64,000 nucleotides of DNA from Moniliella sp. 'wahieum' (taxonomy: Eukaryota; Basidiomycota; Moniliellomycetes; Moniliellales; Moniliellaceae), in the NCBI GenBank assembly GCA_003971905.1, contig RSEE01000008.1, positions 1,054,001 through 1,118,000 on the forward strand, in the 5' to 3' direction. This document shows positions 22,268 through 33,299 of this stretch, piece by piece. The first letter of the stretch is position 1, and each line of letters starts with the position of its first letter. Both the position numbers and the translations under genes were made by a program. The notes below the pieces were generated by a model that saw nothing but the letters and a program-made list of their open reading frames with translations, was not told the DNA's origin and ran no database searches.

Positions 22268-23926
22268 ATGTCTGCCTCATCTCTCTTGTCCGTCGACGTG
22301 TGGCTGCAAGGTGTGCTCCCCCAAGTCGATCCCCGCTCGCTCTGCCGCCTGGCCACCACAGCCAAGTGGATGCGCCGCCTGGTCGACTCTGATGGGCTGT
22401 GGCGGGCGCTGGTGCAGAGGCGCTGGCCTGCGCTCCGAGTGCCGCAGCGTGCCGTTCGGCCCGAAGGACGGCCCTGGAAGGAGGTCTTTTTCGCCTTGGA
22501 GCGGGGCGAGTACCGTGTGTTGTATGCCTGGGGGTACCCCAATGCGTTCCACGGCATTATGGGCGTGCTGGCATCGTGGCCCGTGCTGGCGGCGACCGAA
22601 CCTCATGCCGGGGTCAGCATCCCGTTCCCGCTGCGCATGTCTCCGTTGCCCCTCCAGACAAGCGGGGACTTTCCCGTGCAAGTGTTTTCAGGCCAACGGT
22701 TCATTGGCGCCGTCATGGCGTCCGGGGACATGTTTGCGTGCGGGTGCATCAGTCGTACCCTGGGGTGCAGGTTTGACCAGATGACCATGGTCCCTCGTCC
22801 GTCGGGGACGCGCGTCCAAACGGTGGCTAGCCTTGCCGAGGCGGTGGTGGCACGGATCGAGATCCGGGTCAGGAGAGCCCGACGGTCCGTTCTGATCACC
22901 TGGAAACGGTGGGATACGGGCCAAATGGTGTATGACGAAAAGGATGGACAACCGTTCCCCCTCAACTTGCACCCTGGCGCCCAGGTGCGCGACATTCAGT
23001 CCATCCACTTTCCCATGTACCCCCTCTCGGCCTTTACTGGTTTTTTCGTTTTGGTTGATATCCCTGCCCGCTTCGACCCGTCCGGGAGAATCAGCGAGAT
23101 CTGGACGTACCAGCCTCCTGCCAGTCCAACCAACAGGGGCATCCTCCTGAGGCTGGACGAACAGCTGTTGGTGCACATTGCCAAGCTGGAAACGTGTACG
23201 GGCGGACTGCTGGCACGAGCGGACGACGGACGGATCTGGCGCATGTGTTCCTCCTCGGTCGCTGCGACACAATGGGAACTGGTCACCTACCCGTCCACCG
23301 TCAGGGGCCACTTCTCCGACCTGGACCCGAGACCGTACTTGCCTTCGATTTATCCGCTTTGTGAACCGCCCATCCCAGGCAGCTTTCGTGCGGTGCGCTA
23401 TTCCCACAGCGGATACGGCTATTTGTCCCAGGAAGGCGGGTTGTATGTCGCGGGCCATGGACTGCAGACGCAACCGTTGGCAGATAGTTGCGTGGCCCAA
23501 TGCGACCTCGAAACCGAGGGGGAGAAACCGGCGGCCTTGGTACCCGCATGCCCACTGGATGACTTGCCCGCCTCGGTGCGGGGCAAGCTCAACGACGAGT
23601 ACGTGACGACGCTGCTGCGTCGCCTGACTCCGCGTTCGTACGACGCCGAGCCACCCACGTCGGAGCTCCGCAGAATTTACTTTGACCATGACATTGCGCC
23701 GGCCACGGGGCGGATCACAGTACCTCCCGCCCCGCCGCGGAGCCAGCACTCAGCCCCCGGCCAAACGCCACCCGAGACCGAGTTTGGCGGTAGCTACGTC
23801 CTGGATGCTTCCTACATGGGCGGCCAGGGTATCGCCCTGGTCATTGAGCTCTCGCCACGAGCCCACCACTCGCAGCCCCTTATGGCGGTGGATGATGATC
23901 GAGCTTGGTTCATCAACTGCCCCTAA
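22268..23926 (+). CDS. F-box protein with RCC1-like region
   Basis: Intact 552-residue frame without introns. The N-terminus shows an F-box-like helix set (LLSVDVWLQGVLPQVDP, LCRLATTAKWMRRLVDSD, LWRALVQRRWP). This would bind Skp1 in an SCF ubiquitin ligase. Next comes a beta-rich part resembling RCC1 propeller blades: YRVLYAWGYPNAFHG near residue 80, GQRFIGAVMASGDMFACG near residue 145, GGLLARADDGRIWRM near residue 320, and SGYGYLSQEGGLYVAGHG near residue 385. F-box/RCC1 proteins such as Saf1 have the same order. The substrate cannot be told from sequence. A telobox sits 162 nt upstream. Confidence 0.75.
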   Translation: MSASSLLSVDVWLQGVLPQVDPRSLCRLATTAKWMRRLVDSDGLWRALVQRRWPALRVPQRAVRPEGRPWKEVFFALERGEYRVLYAWGYPNAFHGIMGVLASWPVLAATEPHAGVSIPFPLRMSPLPLQTSGDFPVQVFSGQRFIGAVMASGDMFACGCISRTLGCRFDQMTMVPRPSGTRVQTVASLAEAVVARIEIRVRRARRSVLITWKRWDTGQMVYDEKDGQPFPLNLHPGAQVRDIQSIHFPMYPLSAFTGFFVLVDIPARFDPSGRISEIWTYQPPASPTNRGILLRLDEQLLVHIAKLETCTGGLLARADDGRIWRMCSSSVAATQWELVTYPSTVRGHFSDLDPRPYLPSIYPLCEPPIPGSFRAVRYSHSGYGYLSQEGGLYVAGHGLQTQPLADSCVAQCDLETEGEKPAALVPACPLDDLPASVRGKLNDEYVTTLLRRLTPRSYDAEPPTSELRRIYFDHDIAPATGRITVPPAPPRSQHSAPGQTPPETEFGGSYVLDASYMGGQGIALVIELSPRAHHSQPLMAVDDDRAWFINCP

Positions 23927-23936
23927 GGCACCCCCA

Positions 23937-24062
23937 ATCCCACGCCTCCTTCCTCTTCCTCCTCCTCCTCCTCCTCCTCCTCCTCCTGTTTCTCTCGTCT
24001 TCCCTCTCCATCTCCTTCTCCTCCTCCTGTTTCTCTCGTCTTCCCTCTCCATCTCCTTCTCC
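23937..24062 (+). repeat. Pyrimidine tract with a duplicated 41-bp unit
   Basis: A (TCC)n stretch lies just downstream of the F-box gene stop. It is followed by two near-exact copies of a 41-bp unit containing CCTGTTTCTCTCG, starting near 23985 and 24026. Probably 3' UTR of the F-box gene. Confidence 0.8.
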
Positions 24063-24175
24063 AGATCTTCCTCTCCATAACTCGAGAGCGAGTAGAAGTC
24101 GAGCATGGCATGTGTACACAGACTTGGAATCGCCCCATGTGTCAATAGCTACCTCTTTGTGGTGCGCCCATCAAA

Positions 24176-24247
24176 GGGCGGATAGCTCAGGGGTAGAGCG
24201 CTTGCTTAGCATGCATGAGGTCCGGGGTTCAATTCCCTGTTCGTCCA
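24176..24247 (+). tRNA. tRNA-Ala (anticodon AGC)
   Basis: A complete 72-nt intronless cloverleaf. The acceptor pairs 24176-24182 with 24240-24246, with discriminator A at 24247. The D stem is GCTC/GAGC, the anticodon AGC is at 24208-24210, and the T arm is CGGGG-TTCAATT-CCCTG. The anticodon stem has a T:T mismatch at position 28:42. A TTTT Pol III terminator begins at 24248. CCA is not encoded, as expected for a nuclear gene. Confidence 0.96.
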
Positions 24248-24251
24248 TTTT

Positions 24252-25284
24252 GTTTTTATTGGACTGGGAGGGACTCTTCCCTGAGCTGGCATGCTCGAAA
24301 CCATCAAGACCCACATCATGCTGATATTGACGCCCTGACTGTTCGTACCCTCACCGCCTCACCATCTCACCAACCGAAGTTCCATCGCTCCAGGTGCCCA
24401 CCCATCCCGACTCATGCTTCAAAGTAACGCCTGCCCCTCCGTCGATCCTCCAGGTACTACATACTTCCCATCCCATCCCACGCGCGAGATCTACCCATGG
24501 CCAACGCGAACTGAATCCGATCCCATCCTCCGACGGGTCCCAAACAAATTCATAGCACATGCAGAATACAGTTGGAGCGCACGAACAATGACGCAAAAGG
24601 TAATACTAACGCAGCACAAGGGGGTGGGTGTACGGGGGGGAGTGTGACCTTACTGCGGTACGACAAGGCCAGGGGGAAGGGGGGAAATGGGGCAGGGGGA
24701 GACCACCGGCAGAGCGGGAGGGACGTCGGAGGAAGAGCCAGAGGCATGCAACCGACCGTACCCCCACGCCGGCAGGGCATCCTGCTAACGGCCGCAAGGC
24801 GCCAGGTGAGCGACCCATCCGTCGTCGTCGCCTCCCTCACCGGCATAGTTGGGCTACCTTGGGCTCCAAGGCCGCACCCGCCTCCCCCCGCCGGACCGAG
24901 CGCACGTCAAGTCAACACACAAATACGAGGCAAAATAAGCGCCTAGCCAGGTACCAGCTGGCCAGGGCGAAACAGAGCGAGGGCGGGGGACAAAGTGCCC
25001 CGACAAGGCCAACTGAAGGCGAGGGGGCAAACTGAAGGCCACACTCACACTGTGGGGTAGCGCAAAAAGAACTAAAAAAGAGAACCAAAGGGAGAAAAGG
25101 AGTGCCCAAGCCAAAGCCAAAGCCAAAGCCAAAACCAAAGGACCGCAGCGGTTACTGCTCCATCGGCTCGGGGGGATAGATCGGCGTAGCGTGGGGATGG
25201 GTGGCGGAGCGGGCGGCGGCGCGGCAGGCTCGCTGCTCGCTGGCCCAGGAGCGCGATAAAGCGAGTTGGGCGCATAGACCGGAG
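24252..25284. other. Intergenic region with no gene seen
   Basis: Lies between the tRNA and the 3' end of the large regulator gene (minus). It contains a short (GCCAAA)n repeat near 25107-25137 and A/G-rich stretches. The longest open frames are 80-135 codons with no domain features. Confidence 0.4.
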
Positions 25285-28200
25285 CTAAAATTTGCTCGGG
25301 CGAGCGAGGCGGGGGGCGTCCGCCGGCCGATCGGGCGGGTGCATGAGTGAGGTGGAGGCGGGAGCGTGCACCTGCGCGTGCGCGTGCACCTGCGTAGCAG
25401 GCTCGGGCGGGGGCGCATGATCCGCGTCCAACGTGCCGGGGCGGGGCGGCGCCTGCGCCTGCGCGTGGGCCTGCGAGGCAGACCGAACGTGCGGGTTGCG
25501 TGCGGGCGGGAGGACGAGGGGGAAGTGGGAGGCGTGGTCTTGTTGTTGGCTCTCAATGGTGGCCAAGAGCGCGGTGGCATGGGCCTGTTCCACACCGTGC
25601 ATCGCAGCCAGCGAGACGGGCGCCGTGATGGGCGCAGCATGGGCGGGCAAGCCGGAGGCAGAGGGGACGCCGCTAGGCAGCACGCCTCCTGCCGAGTGCG
25701 GAGCGTCAGGGCCAAGCGGAGAGAACGGCCCGCCGGGGGCAGACGAGGTGGCAAAGGGGCTGGGAGAAAAGAGCAGCAAGCCCAGTCCCGGCGTTTGCGA
25801 ACCAGGCCCCGCCTCCCGCGCCGACGTCGCCGCCGATCCGTCCGATTGACTCCCAGGCGGCGGCATGCTGCCCGCGCCCGCGCCCGCGTCCGCTGGCGGC
25901 TGCGACGCCCCCGAGGCATAGCCAAAGGAGGGCGGCGGCGGAACGGGCGCCGAAGGGCCGCTGGGCGCAAGCGAGGGGGGAAGGGGCATGTGCGCCGACG
26001 TATAGTCCGGGCCTGCAGGTCCGTTCCGATCGACATCACCCGACGCTGCCTCCTCGTCCATGACCACATCCCAATCGGAGCTGGGCACGTACTCGGCCGA
26101 AGCGGGCTCGGGTTCCAGACCGCTCGGCGGTTGGGACGGAGGCAGGGGGTGCTTGCCGCTGCCCGCGTGGGCGGCCAAGACGCCAGGCGCAATCGGAGGC
26201 AACGTGGGCTCGGGCTCATCAATCTGCACATGCACCGTGGTCTGCAGCTGGTTCACCCCATTAAACAAGTAGTAGCCTACGACTTTGATCGTGTTGGCCA
26301 CATCGGCCGAAGGCGGGTGCCAAGCAGCACGGGCGCCTCCACGTCGCCCCCGAGCTGCAACCAGGCAGGCAGAACCGGCACGACATATACCGCGCGAATG
26401 TCCCGCGACGGCAGCTGCGGATCCCACACACGCAACGGCCACGACCATTCGACGCCAACCGTAGCGCGCGTCGGCGCGGCCGCAATCCGTCGCCGGAACG
26501 CACGAAAGTCCCACACCCCTTCCACGGGCGTGTTTGCGACGCAGCCGCTTCCTCGGGCTTGCGCCGGCGCGCGTCAAGGCGCCAAATGTTGTTGCCACGC
26601 GATTTGGCCTTGCGGCCATCCTCGTTGAAACGGGCAATCCAACGGTGGTGCCACAAGTACTGCTTCACCTGGCGCACCGACGGCATCCCGCCACTCGCAC
26701 TCGCCTCGTTCGGCTCCAGACCGGCAAAGGCAGACTGCAGCGCGGCTTGAAAGCCTTCTTGGAACGCTTGGATGCGCAGCTGAAACGGACGCCACACGCC
26801 CACTTGGTCCATGCGCGCCATACGCTTGGGGGCCAACAACTGGTGAATTGGGTCGCCGTTGGGACCGACCATTTCCACTGCAACAATGCACGAGACCCAA
26901 GTCAGCACGCTACCGTTCCGTCACAGAACGATGGGGGGGGGGGGGGGGGGGCAACGTACAATCGGAACACAAGCGTTGCAAGAACTGCCACAGGACCGAG
27001 TCCAGTCGAGAGCGCAGGACGGGATCCATCGTGGTCCGGTACTCGGGCTCGGTATCGTTTCCCACCGCCAGGCCGCCCGTGACCACGCCTTGGGCGACAA
27101 CCGAAGACAGTTGTGCCACGTTTTTCTCGTACGCGTCACGGTCGGGCCCATCCGCCGTGGGCGGTGGGATGAGATGAGCAAGGATGGGGAGAGGGGGTAA
27201 GGCAGTCGCCGTCGGTTCCGTCGGCTCGGTCGGGATGGGGTCGGTCACATCGGGATTGGGTGCGTCGAGCAAAGCAGGGGAAGGGGCTAGGGGCATCAAG
27301 TGGAGCAAAGGAGGCGCGAGGGAAAGATGATTTGTATCGGTAACAAAAGAAGGTGTGGACGATCCTGAGGGCGCGCGTGAGTGCACGTTGGATATGGACG
27401 CAGACAGACTGCGATAATGACCGACCGCAGGCAACCCCGCCATCGAGTTGGACAGCAACAGCGAAGATTCCGAATCTCCCGGTCCGCCGCCCACCAGCGG
27501 TTCGTCCGAGTCCGAGTCCGAGTCAATTTCTTCCGCTTCCCCCCAAGCGTGAATCGAGTCACTGGGTTCGCACACAAACTCTGACGACAACGAGGAACCA
27601 GCCGCTGTTGTACGCCGCTGGGACAAGACTGATGAAACGGGCTTTGCAACGCCGCTCCAGCTGGCCAGGTGGAAGTGGTCGCGTCTGGCAGGGAGGAGAC
27701 GGAGGTGTCGGCCATGCCAGGGACCAAGGAGATGGCAGAATCGCCCGCATGGCCGTTCCCGCTCTCTCCCGATTCCGACGCGCGGTGCAGCTGGGAGGTC
27801 TGGTTGAGAAACTCGGCCATTTGCGCCAACGAAGGCGGATGTGATCCCATGCTCGGCGGACCCGATGCATTCGGTGTGAACCGATGGGCGGGGGTCTGCG
27901 AGGGAGGGCTGTTGGGAAGCGAGGGTGCAAAGTTAAATGTCTGAGCAGACGACGGCGGGTAGATGGTGCCCGACGGTGTCTGCTGACCTGCGGTGGACAC
28001 CGGCGTGGAGGTAGGCGCCCCATGGTGCGGGGCGGGAGACGGGTTGTGGGAGCCCGGTACCGATGGATGGGAAGGCAAGCCATGGCCTTGAGGGAAACCA
28101 GACTGAGGGGTGGGACGAAACCACAGTAGACTGGGACGAATCCGTTGGCAAGGAGGGACGATCAGTAGAGTTCCCAGGCGGCCCAGAGGATGCGGGCTCC

Positions 28201-29479
28201 TGTGCTGCCACCGACGGAGGGTGGGGCGTTAATTGCGCCGGCGTAAGCTGCTGGGATGAGTGCTGATGTTGTTGAGGTTGATGAGCAGGCTTCTCCCCTC
28301 AGATAGCATGTCACGTAATGCCCGAGCGGCCGCGGCATGGTCCTCCCCTAGCGGCGGCGGCGGCTGGTCCAACATGATCTCACGGGCTTGGTTGATGAAC
28401 TGGGCCAGCTGGGCAAGAGAGTGAGTTACTTGGTCCATACTGTGCTTGGCCAAGCTTTGGCGGGTAGTCATCGCGGCCATAGCTAGGCTGTCGAGGAGAG
28501 AAGAGAGACGACTCTGGATTTCTGCTGGAAGGGTGCAGGTCCAGGGAGGTGCGCTGGGCCCAGCGGCGGCGGGGGAGAGGAGACAGGCAGGACAGGGGGG
28601 ACAGTTCTGTTGCTGCTGTCTCAGGCGAGCGGACGGGGGCGCCAAGCGAGGATGTCGGGAGCGAGTGAGAGGGGGTAGGGAAGGAGGATGTGGAGGCGGC
28701 ACTGCTGGTTCCGGTGGCGTTTTGACTGGAAACGAGGGGAGCAAAGGGTAAGGCAGTGGGGAATTGCAGAGGCGTGAGAAGGGCGGCCTGGGTCGGAGGC
28801 GGGGCAAACGACTGCGCCTGAGCCTGGGACTGAGGGTGGGGGGAAGCCTGATGGCCATTGGGGGAGAGCCCATCGGGATGAGCAGAGGCATTGGCCGCGG
28901 CAAATGACGCAGCATACCCGTAATCCAGATCCATGGCGGAGGAGGCCTGCTGGCCCAACCCGGCGGGGAGGACGGGGCCAGAGTGGGTGGGGCTGATGGT
29001 TGAGGGGCTGAGGGCGCCGGACTCGGCAGGAGGGAATGTGGTGATGACGGCAGCGAGGGACGGGTGGTGGCCGGTGGCGGGCGGACCGGGGGCGGGAAGG
29101 GAGAAGGTGGGGGGGGCAGCGGGGGCAGACGAGGCAGCAGCGGCAACGGCAGCGGCAGCGGCAGCGGCAGCGGCAGGAGGCGCATAGACGGCGGCCTGCT
29201 GGCGGCGCTGTTCGCGGAGGGTGTCGGTGGTGGCACGGTGCTGGAGCGGCGGCGGCGGCGCTTGTCGTTGAGCGAGTGGCTGCGCTGGGGGCCGGCATGG
29301 GAGGGGGTGGGGGGGGTGGGCGTCGGTAGTGGGTGCGGGGAGTCGGTGGGGGCATGGGGGGGCGATGGCGACGGCGCAGCATAGACCGCCAGCCGAGGTG
29401 GGAAGGGCAGTGGACGGAGGCTCGGCAGAGGTGGGCGCAGCGGGCGCGGCGGGGCGGCGGGCGTGGCGGGCATGGCCAT
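25285..29479 (-). CDS. Large regulatory-looking protein with conserved fungal core (unknown)
   Basis: A protein of about 1,300 residues with one conserved core and long low-complexity flanks. Start ATG 29479 opens a Pro/Ala-rich N-terminus with RSHSLNDKRRRRRSS and a poly-Ala run near 29150. Two related helical segments follow: LAQLAQFINQAREIM (near 28385) and LAQMAEFLNQTSQL (near 27800). The core (about 27030-26250) contains MDPVLRSRLDSVLWQFLQ, then, after an intron carrying C19, GDPIHQLLAPKRMARMDQ, FQLRIQAFQEGF, YLWHHRWIARFNEDGRKA, GNNIWRLDARR, VEWSWPLRVWDPQ and YYLFNGVNQLQTTVHVQI. I believe similar cores occur in other fungi but cannot name the family. The tail is Pro/Ala/Gln/His-rich and ends near 25285. 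Several frame changes split the span, so the model is approximate. Composition suggests a nuclear regulator; this is inference. Confidence 0.55.
26933..26951. repeat. Poly-G tract (19 nt) inside an intron
   Basis: Nineteen G on the plus strand, lying as C19 a few bases after the GTACGT donor of an intron in the large minus-strand regulator gene. Confidence 0.9.
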
Positions 29480-31004
29480 CGGGCCCGGGGAGAGAGGGGG
29501 GATGGGTGGGGGGAGGAGGAGGGTGTTTGGTTATAGGAAGACGCCCGCCCGCGTGGCTGAGCCGCGACGCAGACGAGGTGCTGGCGTGCGGGGGCTGGCC
29601 CCGTGCTGGGTGTGCTAGATCATTGTTTTCATGGGTCATCGATCCGCAGTCACTAGTCACGCATCACATGTGCCCTCTGGCCAGGCACGCCAGGGCAGCG
29701 TCAGCGCATCAGCCATCGATCGCAAGCCGCGTGCGTCGCGTCTGGCCTGCCTGCTGGCCATCATGCATCATGCATCACCCCATCACCAGCATCACCGCAC
29801 CACTCTGTCCATGTCAGCACGGTTCAATATCCAGCTGAACGTCGGAACGTTCACACGGTCACACGGTCACTGGTACAGTCACTCGATTCGGCACCATCCA
29901 GTCCTGCCTCTTTTCGTGTGTTCGCCCGTCGATATTTCCATCCCACACTCTGTCTTTCCCCGCCCCCCTGCCCCCCCTGCCCCAGGCTACTCCCCTCGGC
30001 CGCAGCCAACCCTGTGGCCGGTGTCCCTGTGTCTCAGCTGTGGCCGGTTGCCGATTGCCGATTTCCAATTGCCACCTGTCACTTGCCACTTGCCGGTTAC
30101 CGCCCTAGTGCATAGCAGCACAGGCACCCCTGCCCAAGCCAATCCCGGCAGATTTTCTCAGCCTCGCGTGCCATGTCCCAGCTTCGACCGTCGGTGCAAC
30201 CAACAATTCCCACGGCCGGTAGAGGATCGGTGCAGCTCAAGGAAGAAAACTCCAGCCAGGCACACCCTCCCGCTTCCGCCCTGCCTGCCTGTCCAACAGA
30301 AAGCCTCCAGGGCCTGAAGCTTCACGTAACAAGGCGTACCCGCGCAACCAACCAGTAACCTCCTCTGCCGCTCGCGTGAAACAGACGGCCAAACAGCGCC
30401 AGACAGCACCTCCTGCCATCCTCAGCCGACAGGATCGATCCCACATCAGGCACCCATGCATCATGCATCATGCATGGCATCCGGGTCGTGCCATGCTCAA
30501 ACGGCTGCAATTTCAATTTCGCCTTTCTTCTGCCGCCCCACACTGCTCCCGTGGCAGGTTACCGGTTATTAGATTGGTCCTACAGGCAACCCTAGTATGA
30601 CAGGTGGCATGTGACATGTGATTAGTCAGTCCGCACTTGGCCGCTCCCGGCTTTCCACATCCAGTCTCAGCACCTCGTATCAGTTTCATAATTTCATAGC
30701 TAGCTAGTAATTTAAAGCGGCACGCGTAACGCGTAACCCTCTGTAAAAGTTGTGGCTGCGTGGCTTTTCACCAATTTCACCAAAAGGGCGTGCATGTCAC
30801 ATCTCTGAGGCCTGCCCTGGGGGCTCAGCCTGAGCGCCTGAGCCTCAGGCGTGACTGAGATCTGAGAATCTGAAGGCAACAGCGACTAGTGACTACCTGC
30901 TAAGTGGCTAGCAACTAGATGTGACATGCGACATGGACATGGACATGAACATGTGACATGTGACCAGCGTGATACGGGTGACGACCAACGGAGTGGAAAA
31001 CGTG
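29480..31004. other. Intergenic region with repeated short words
   Basis: Upstream flank of the large regulator gene. It holds overlapping ATGCATC words (near 29764 and 30465), GAACGTTCACACG near 29849, AACCCTA at 30588-30594, ACGCGTAACGCGTAA near 30723, and TGACATG words near 30610 and 30920-30962. No gene is supported. Confidence 0.4.
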
Positions 31005-31864
31005 CCCAGTGTCACGGGCTGCGGCGGACCCAAGATGGTCCGACCCAAGCTAAGGCCTGCCTGCTCCGCACATGTCCAGTAGAGCGTGCACCGCAGGCCA
31101 ACCAAGTGTGATGACGGTTGGCTAAATAAAGTACCGTGGCCCGAAGGGTCATGCTCCGTGCGACAATAGTCGTCCCCCGCCCAAGTCCAAGTCGGCCGGC
31201 CTAAATAAGGCCACCGAGCTTCCAGTGCCGTGGCGACGACTGTCGCCCCGTCCCCGTTTCCTTTTCCTTTCTCGGTCGCGCCTGCGGCGACCAACCCCGG
31301 TTTTTTGGCATGTCTTCCTTTCTACACCCCCTCTTGTATCCGTTTCCCTTTGATCCTGCCTGTACCCTGGTTGATGGGGATCTTTTCCCCCACCTTCCAT
31401 TCTCGTCCTCTCGTCTCCACTTTCGTCCCTTTCCCGCCTGTCCTGTCCGACTCCTGCCCGTTTTCCAGCCAATTGATCCAGTACAGGCAGCTCCTCTAGT
31501 TGTTAGCGTCCGACATCTCCTCCGACCTCGTCCTCCAGCCCTTCGTCAGTCCAATCGCGCGAGCCCTCCTTCGGTCGCGGCGATTCCCAGTCTCAGTTGA
31601 GGCAGTGTTTGTCCCCCTCTGCCTCCTCCCGTCCCTAAGTCCCGGAGGCTTCAGACACGTTACTACGGCCCAAGCCGGTGCAGACAGCCTTGCCACACAC
31701 GTGCAGCCGCCCCACCAAAGGCCTCTCCTCGTCCCTAGCTCCGCTCGGACACACCAACCAGCCTAATCCCGAAACTACCGTGAGTCGACCTACCGTCGCC
31801 TAAGGGATTGTACCCCAAAAAATCCCAGGGCGGGCCCCTGGCGGCGCCCGCCCGTGACACCCAG
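31005..31864. mobile_element. Solo LTR of an LTR retrotransposon with 5-bp target duplication
   Basis: An 850-bp LTR at 31010-31859 begins TGTCACGGGC and ends GCCCGTGACA, a perfect 10-bp terminal inverted repeat. It is flanked on both sides by CCCAG (31005-31009 and 31860-31864), the 5-bp target-site duplication. No internal coding region or second LTR is present, so it is a solo LTR left by LTR-LTR recombination. CTAAATAAAG and CCTAAATAAGG words inside may be the old promoter. The matching duplication and perfect ends suggest a fairly young fossil. Ty3/gypsy is my best guess for the family from the terminal sequence, with low certainty. Confidence 0.75.
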
Positions 31865-33067
31865 GTCGCATTAGGGATGCTCGATGCCAAGAGATCTGAG
31901 ATGAGATCGATGAGATCTGATATGATGGCTTTTTTCTCGTCCGTGCACGGTATTGCCGGTTGGCAGGGGAGAGATACACCGGGGAGAGCACGATGGTCAA
32001 CACTGGGTACTGGAAGGGAATGGTGTGACCAAGGTGACTGTCGCTCGTGAGGCATGGTTGGGCCCTTTTCTTTTCTTTTCGGCAAAACATGATGGAATGG
32101 CGCTCGCAAAGATCAGTAGACTCGCCCAAGTTCAGAGATCGAACACAATGGTCTGAGCGCCAAAACGCGTCAACGCGTCCACGTGATGGTCAACGTTCAA
32201 CCGTGACGTGGCGTGTATAAAATCAGTCCATGAACTTGGAATAGGTCCAGGTCCATGCTTGTTGGACGACTGTAACATCGTTGTTTAGCGTGGGCGGTTT
32301 CCTTTGTATGCGTCATGGTCTGAATCTCATGTCCAGCCCATTGTGCTACGTTGAATTGCAGTACTGAAGGAAAGGAAAATACGTGGAGACGGAAAATGGC
32401 AATAAAAGGAGAAGAGCATTGCCGAGAGGAGACCACAGAGGAGAGGGGGCGTCACAGCGGATAAGAGGGGTGAGATATGCTTTCCACGCACGATGGCGTG
32501 TTTGGGGCATCCCCCCAACATATACGCAGTTAGGACAATCGTTCACCCTTCTGAAGATTCTGGCACATCCTCTGATGGGTTTTGTGCCTACGCCTAACGA
32601 GGCTCTCAAAAGTGCAGATGAAGGTACTTAAGGACAAGCAAGTGATGAGGCATGAGAGGATTCAGCGCTCGGGTTGCATTTGGGTCGTTGCTCTTAAAAG
32701 GGGTTCTCTCCTTTTTGTGTAAGTTTTCAACGTAACAGTGGGTGTGCGAACAACGCGGTTCGTCTTATTACCGGATACGTTCTGGTCGCCTCTACCTTTT
32801 CTTAGAAAGTGATCGTCGAGGATGAGGTCTGAGGAGTGATTAATGACCCGATAGCAGCAACAGCTACCGACAGATCTGGTTCTCCGTCCTCGTATACCGT
32901 CATATCATGTACCGTGTGAAGCAGTACCACGGTGCGTGAGTGATTGATTTGAGCTTCAACACTAGTAGTAGCCGCGGCGGCATTATGAGATCTGATGTGC
33001 GTCATCATCATCGGATGCATCATTGTCATCTCCCCCTCCCCCTCCATCCCAACCATTCTTCGCGCTC
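31865..33067. other. Lower-GC gene-free stretch
   Basis: Visibly richer in A/T than the rest of the window. It contains two ACGCGT words (near 32166 and 32173), AACGTTCAAC at 32192-32201, and a TATAAAA at 32216-32222 with no gene recognisable behind it. No coding sequence is supported. Confidence 0.4.
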
Positions 33068-33178
33068 ATGATGTGTGTGTAATCCACTGAGTCGGCACCC
33101 TCTTATGATGTGTGTGTAATCCACTGAGTCGGCACCCTCGTATGATGTGTGTGTAATCCACTGAGTCGGCACCCTCGT
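33068..33178. repeat. Three tandem copies of a 37-bp repeat
   Basis: Units begin at 33068, 33105 and 33142 with ATGATGTGTGTGTAATCC and continue through CACTGAGTCGGCACCCTC. Copies two and three are identical; the first differs by one base near its end. Confidence 0.95.
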
Positions 33179-33299
33179 ATACATCGGGGGGTGTGGGCAC
33201 GTTTTGACGGCAGTTACTATCCGCTGTTGGTTAGTATCACTTAATTCCCTTTGTATACTATGCATGATGGCATCATGGGGGCTCTCAACCACTTTTCAG

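Noticed and set aside
25366-26628. 420-codon plus-strand Arg/Gly-rich frame
   Set aside because: Arg/Gly-rich mirror of the Pro/Ala-rich large regulator gene on the minus strand, typical of antisense shadows in GC-rich DNA.
31010-31859. Protein-coding gene in the LTR region
   Set aside because: Frames are short and the segment has LTR ends plus a target duplication, which explains it better.
33068-33178. CRISPR array
   Set aside because: Three direct repeats with no spacers; a plain tandem repeat in a eukaryotic genome.
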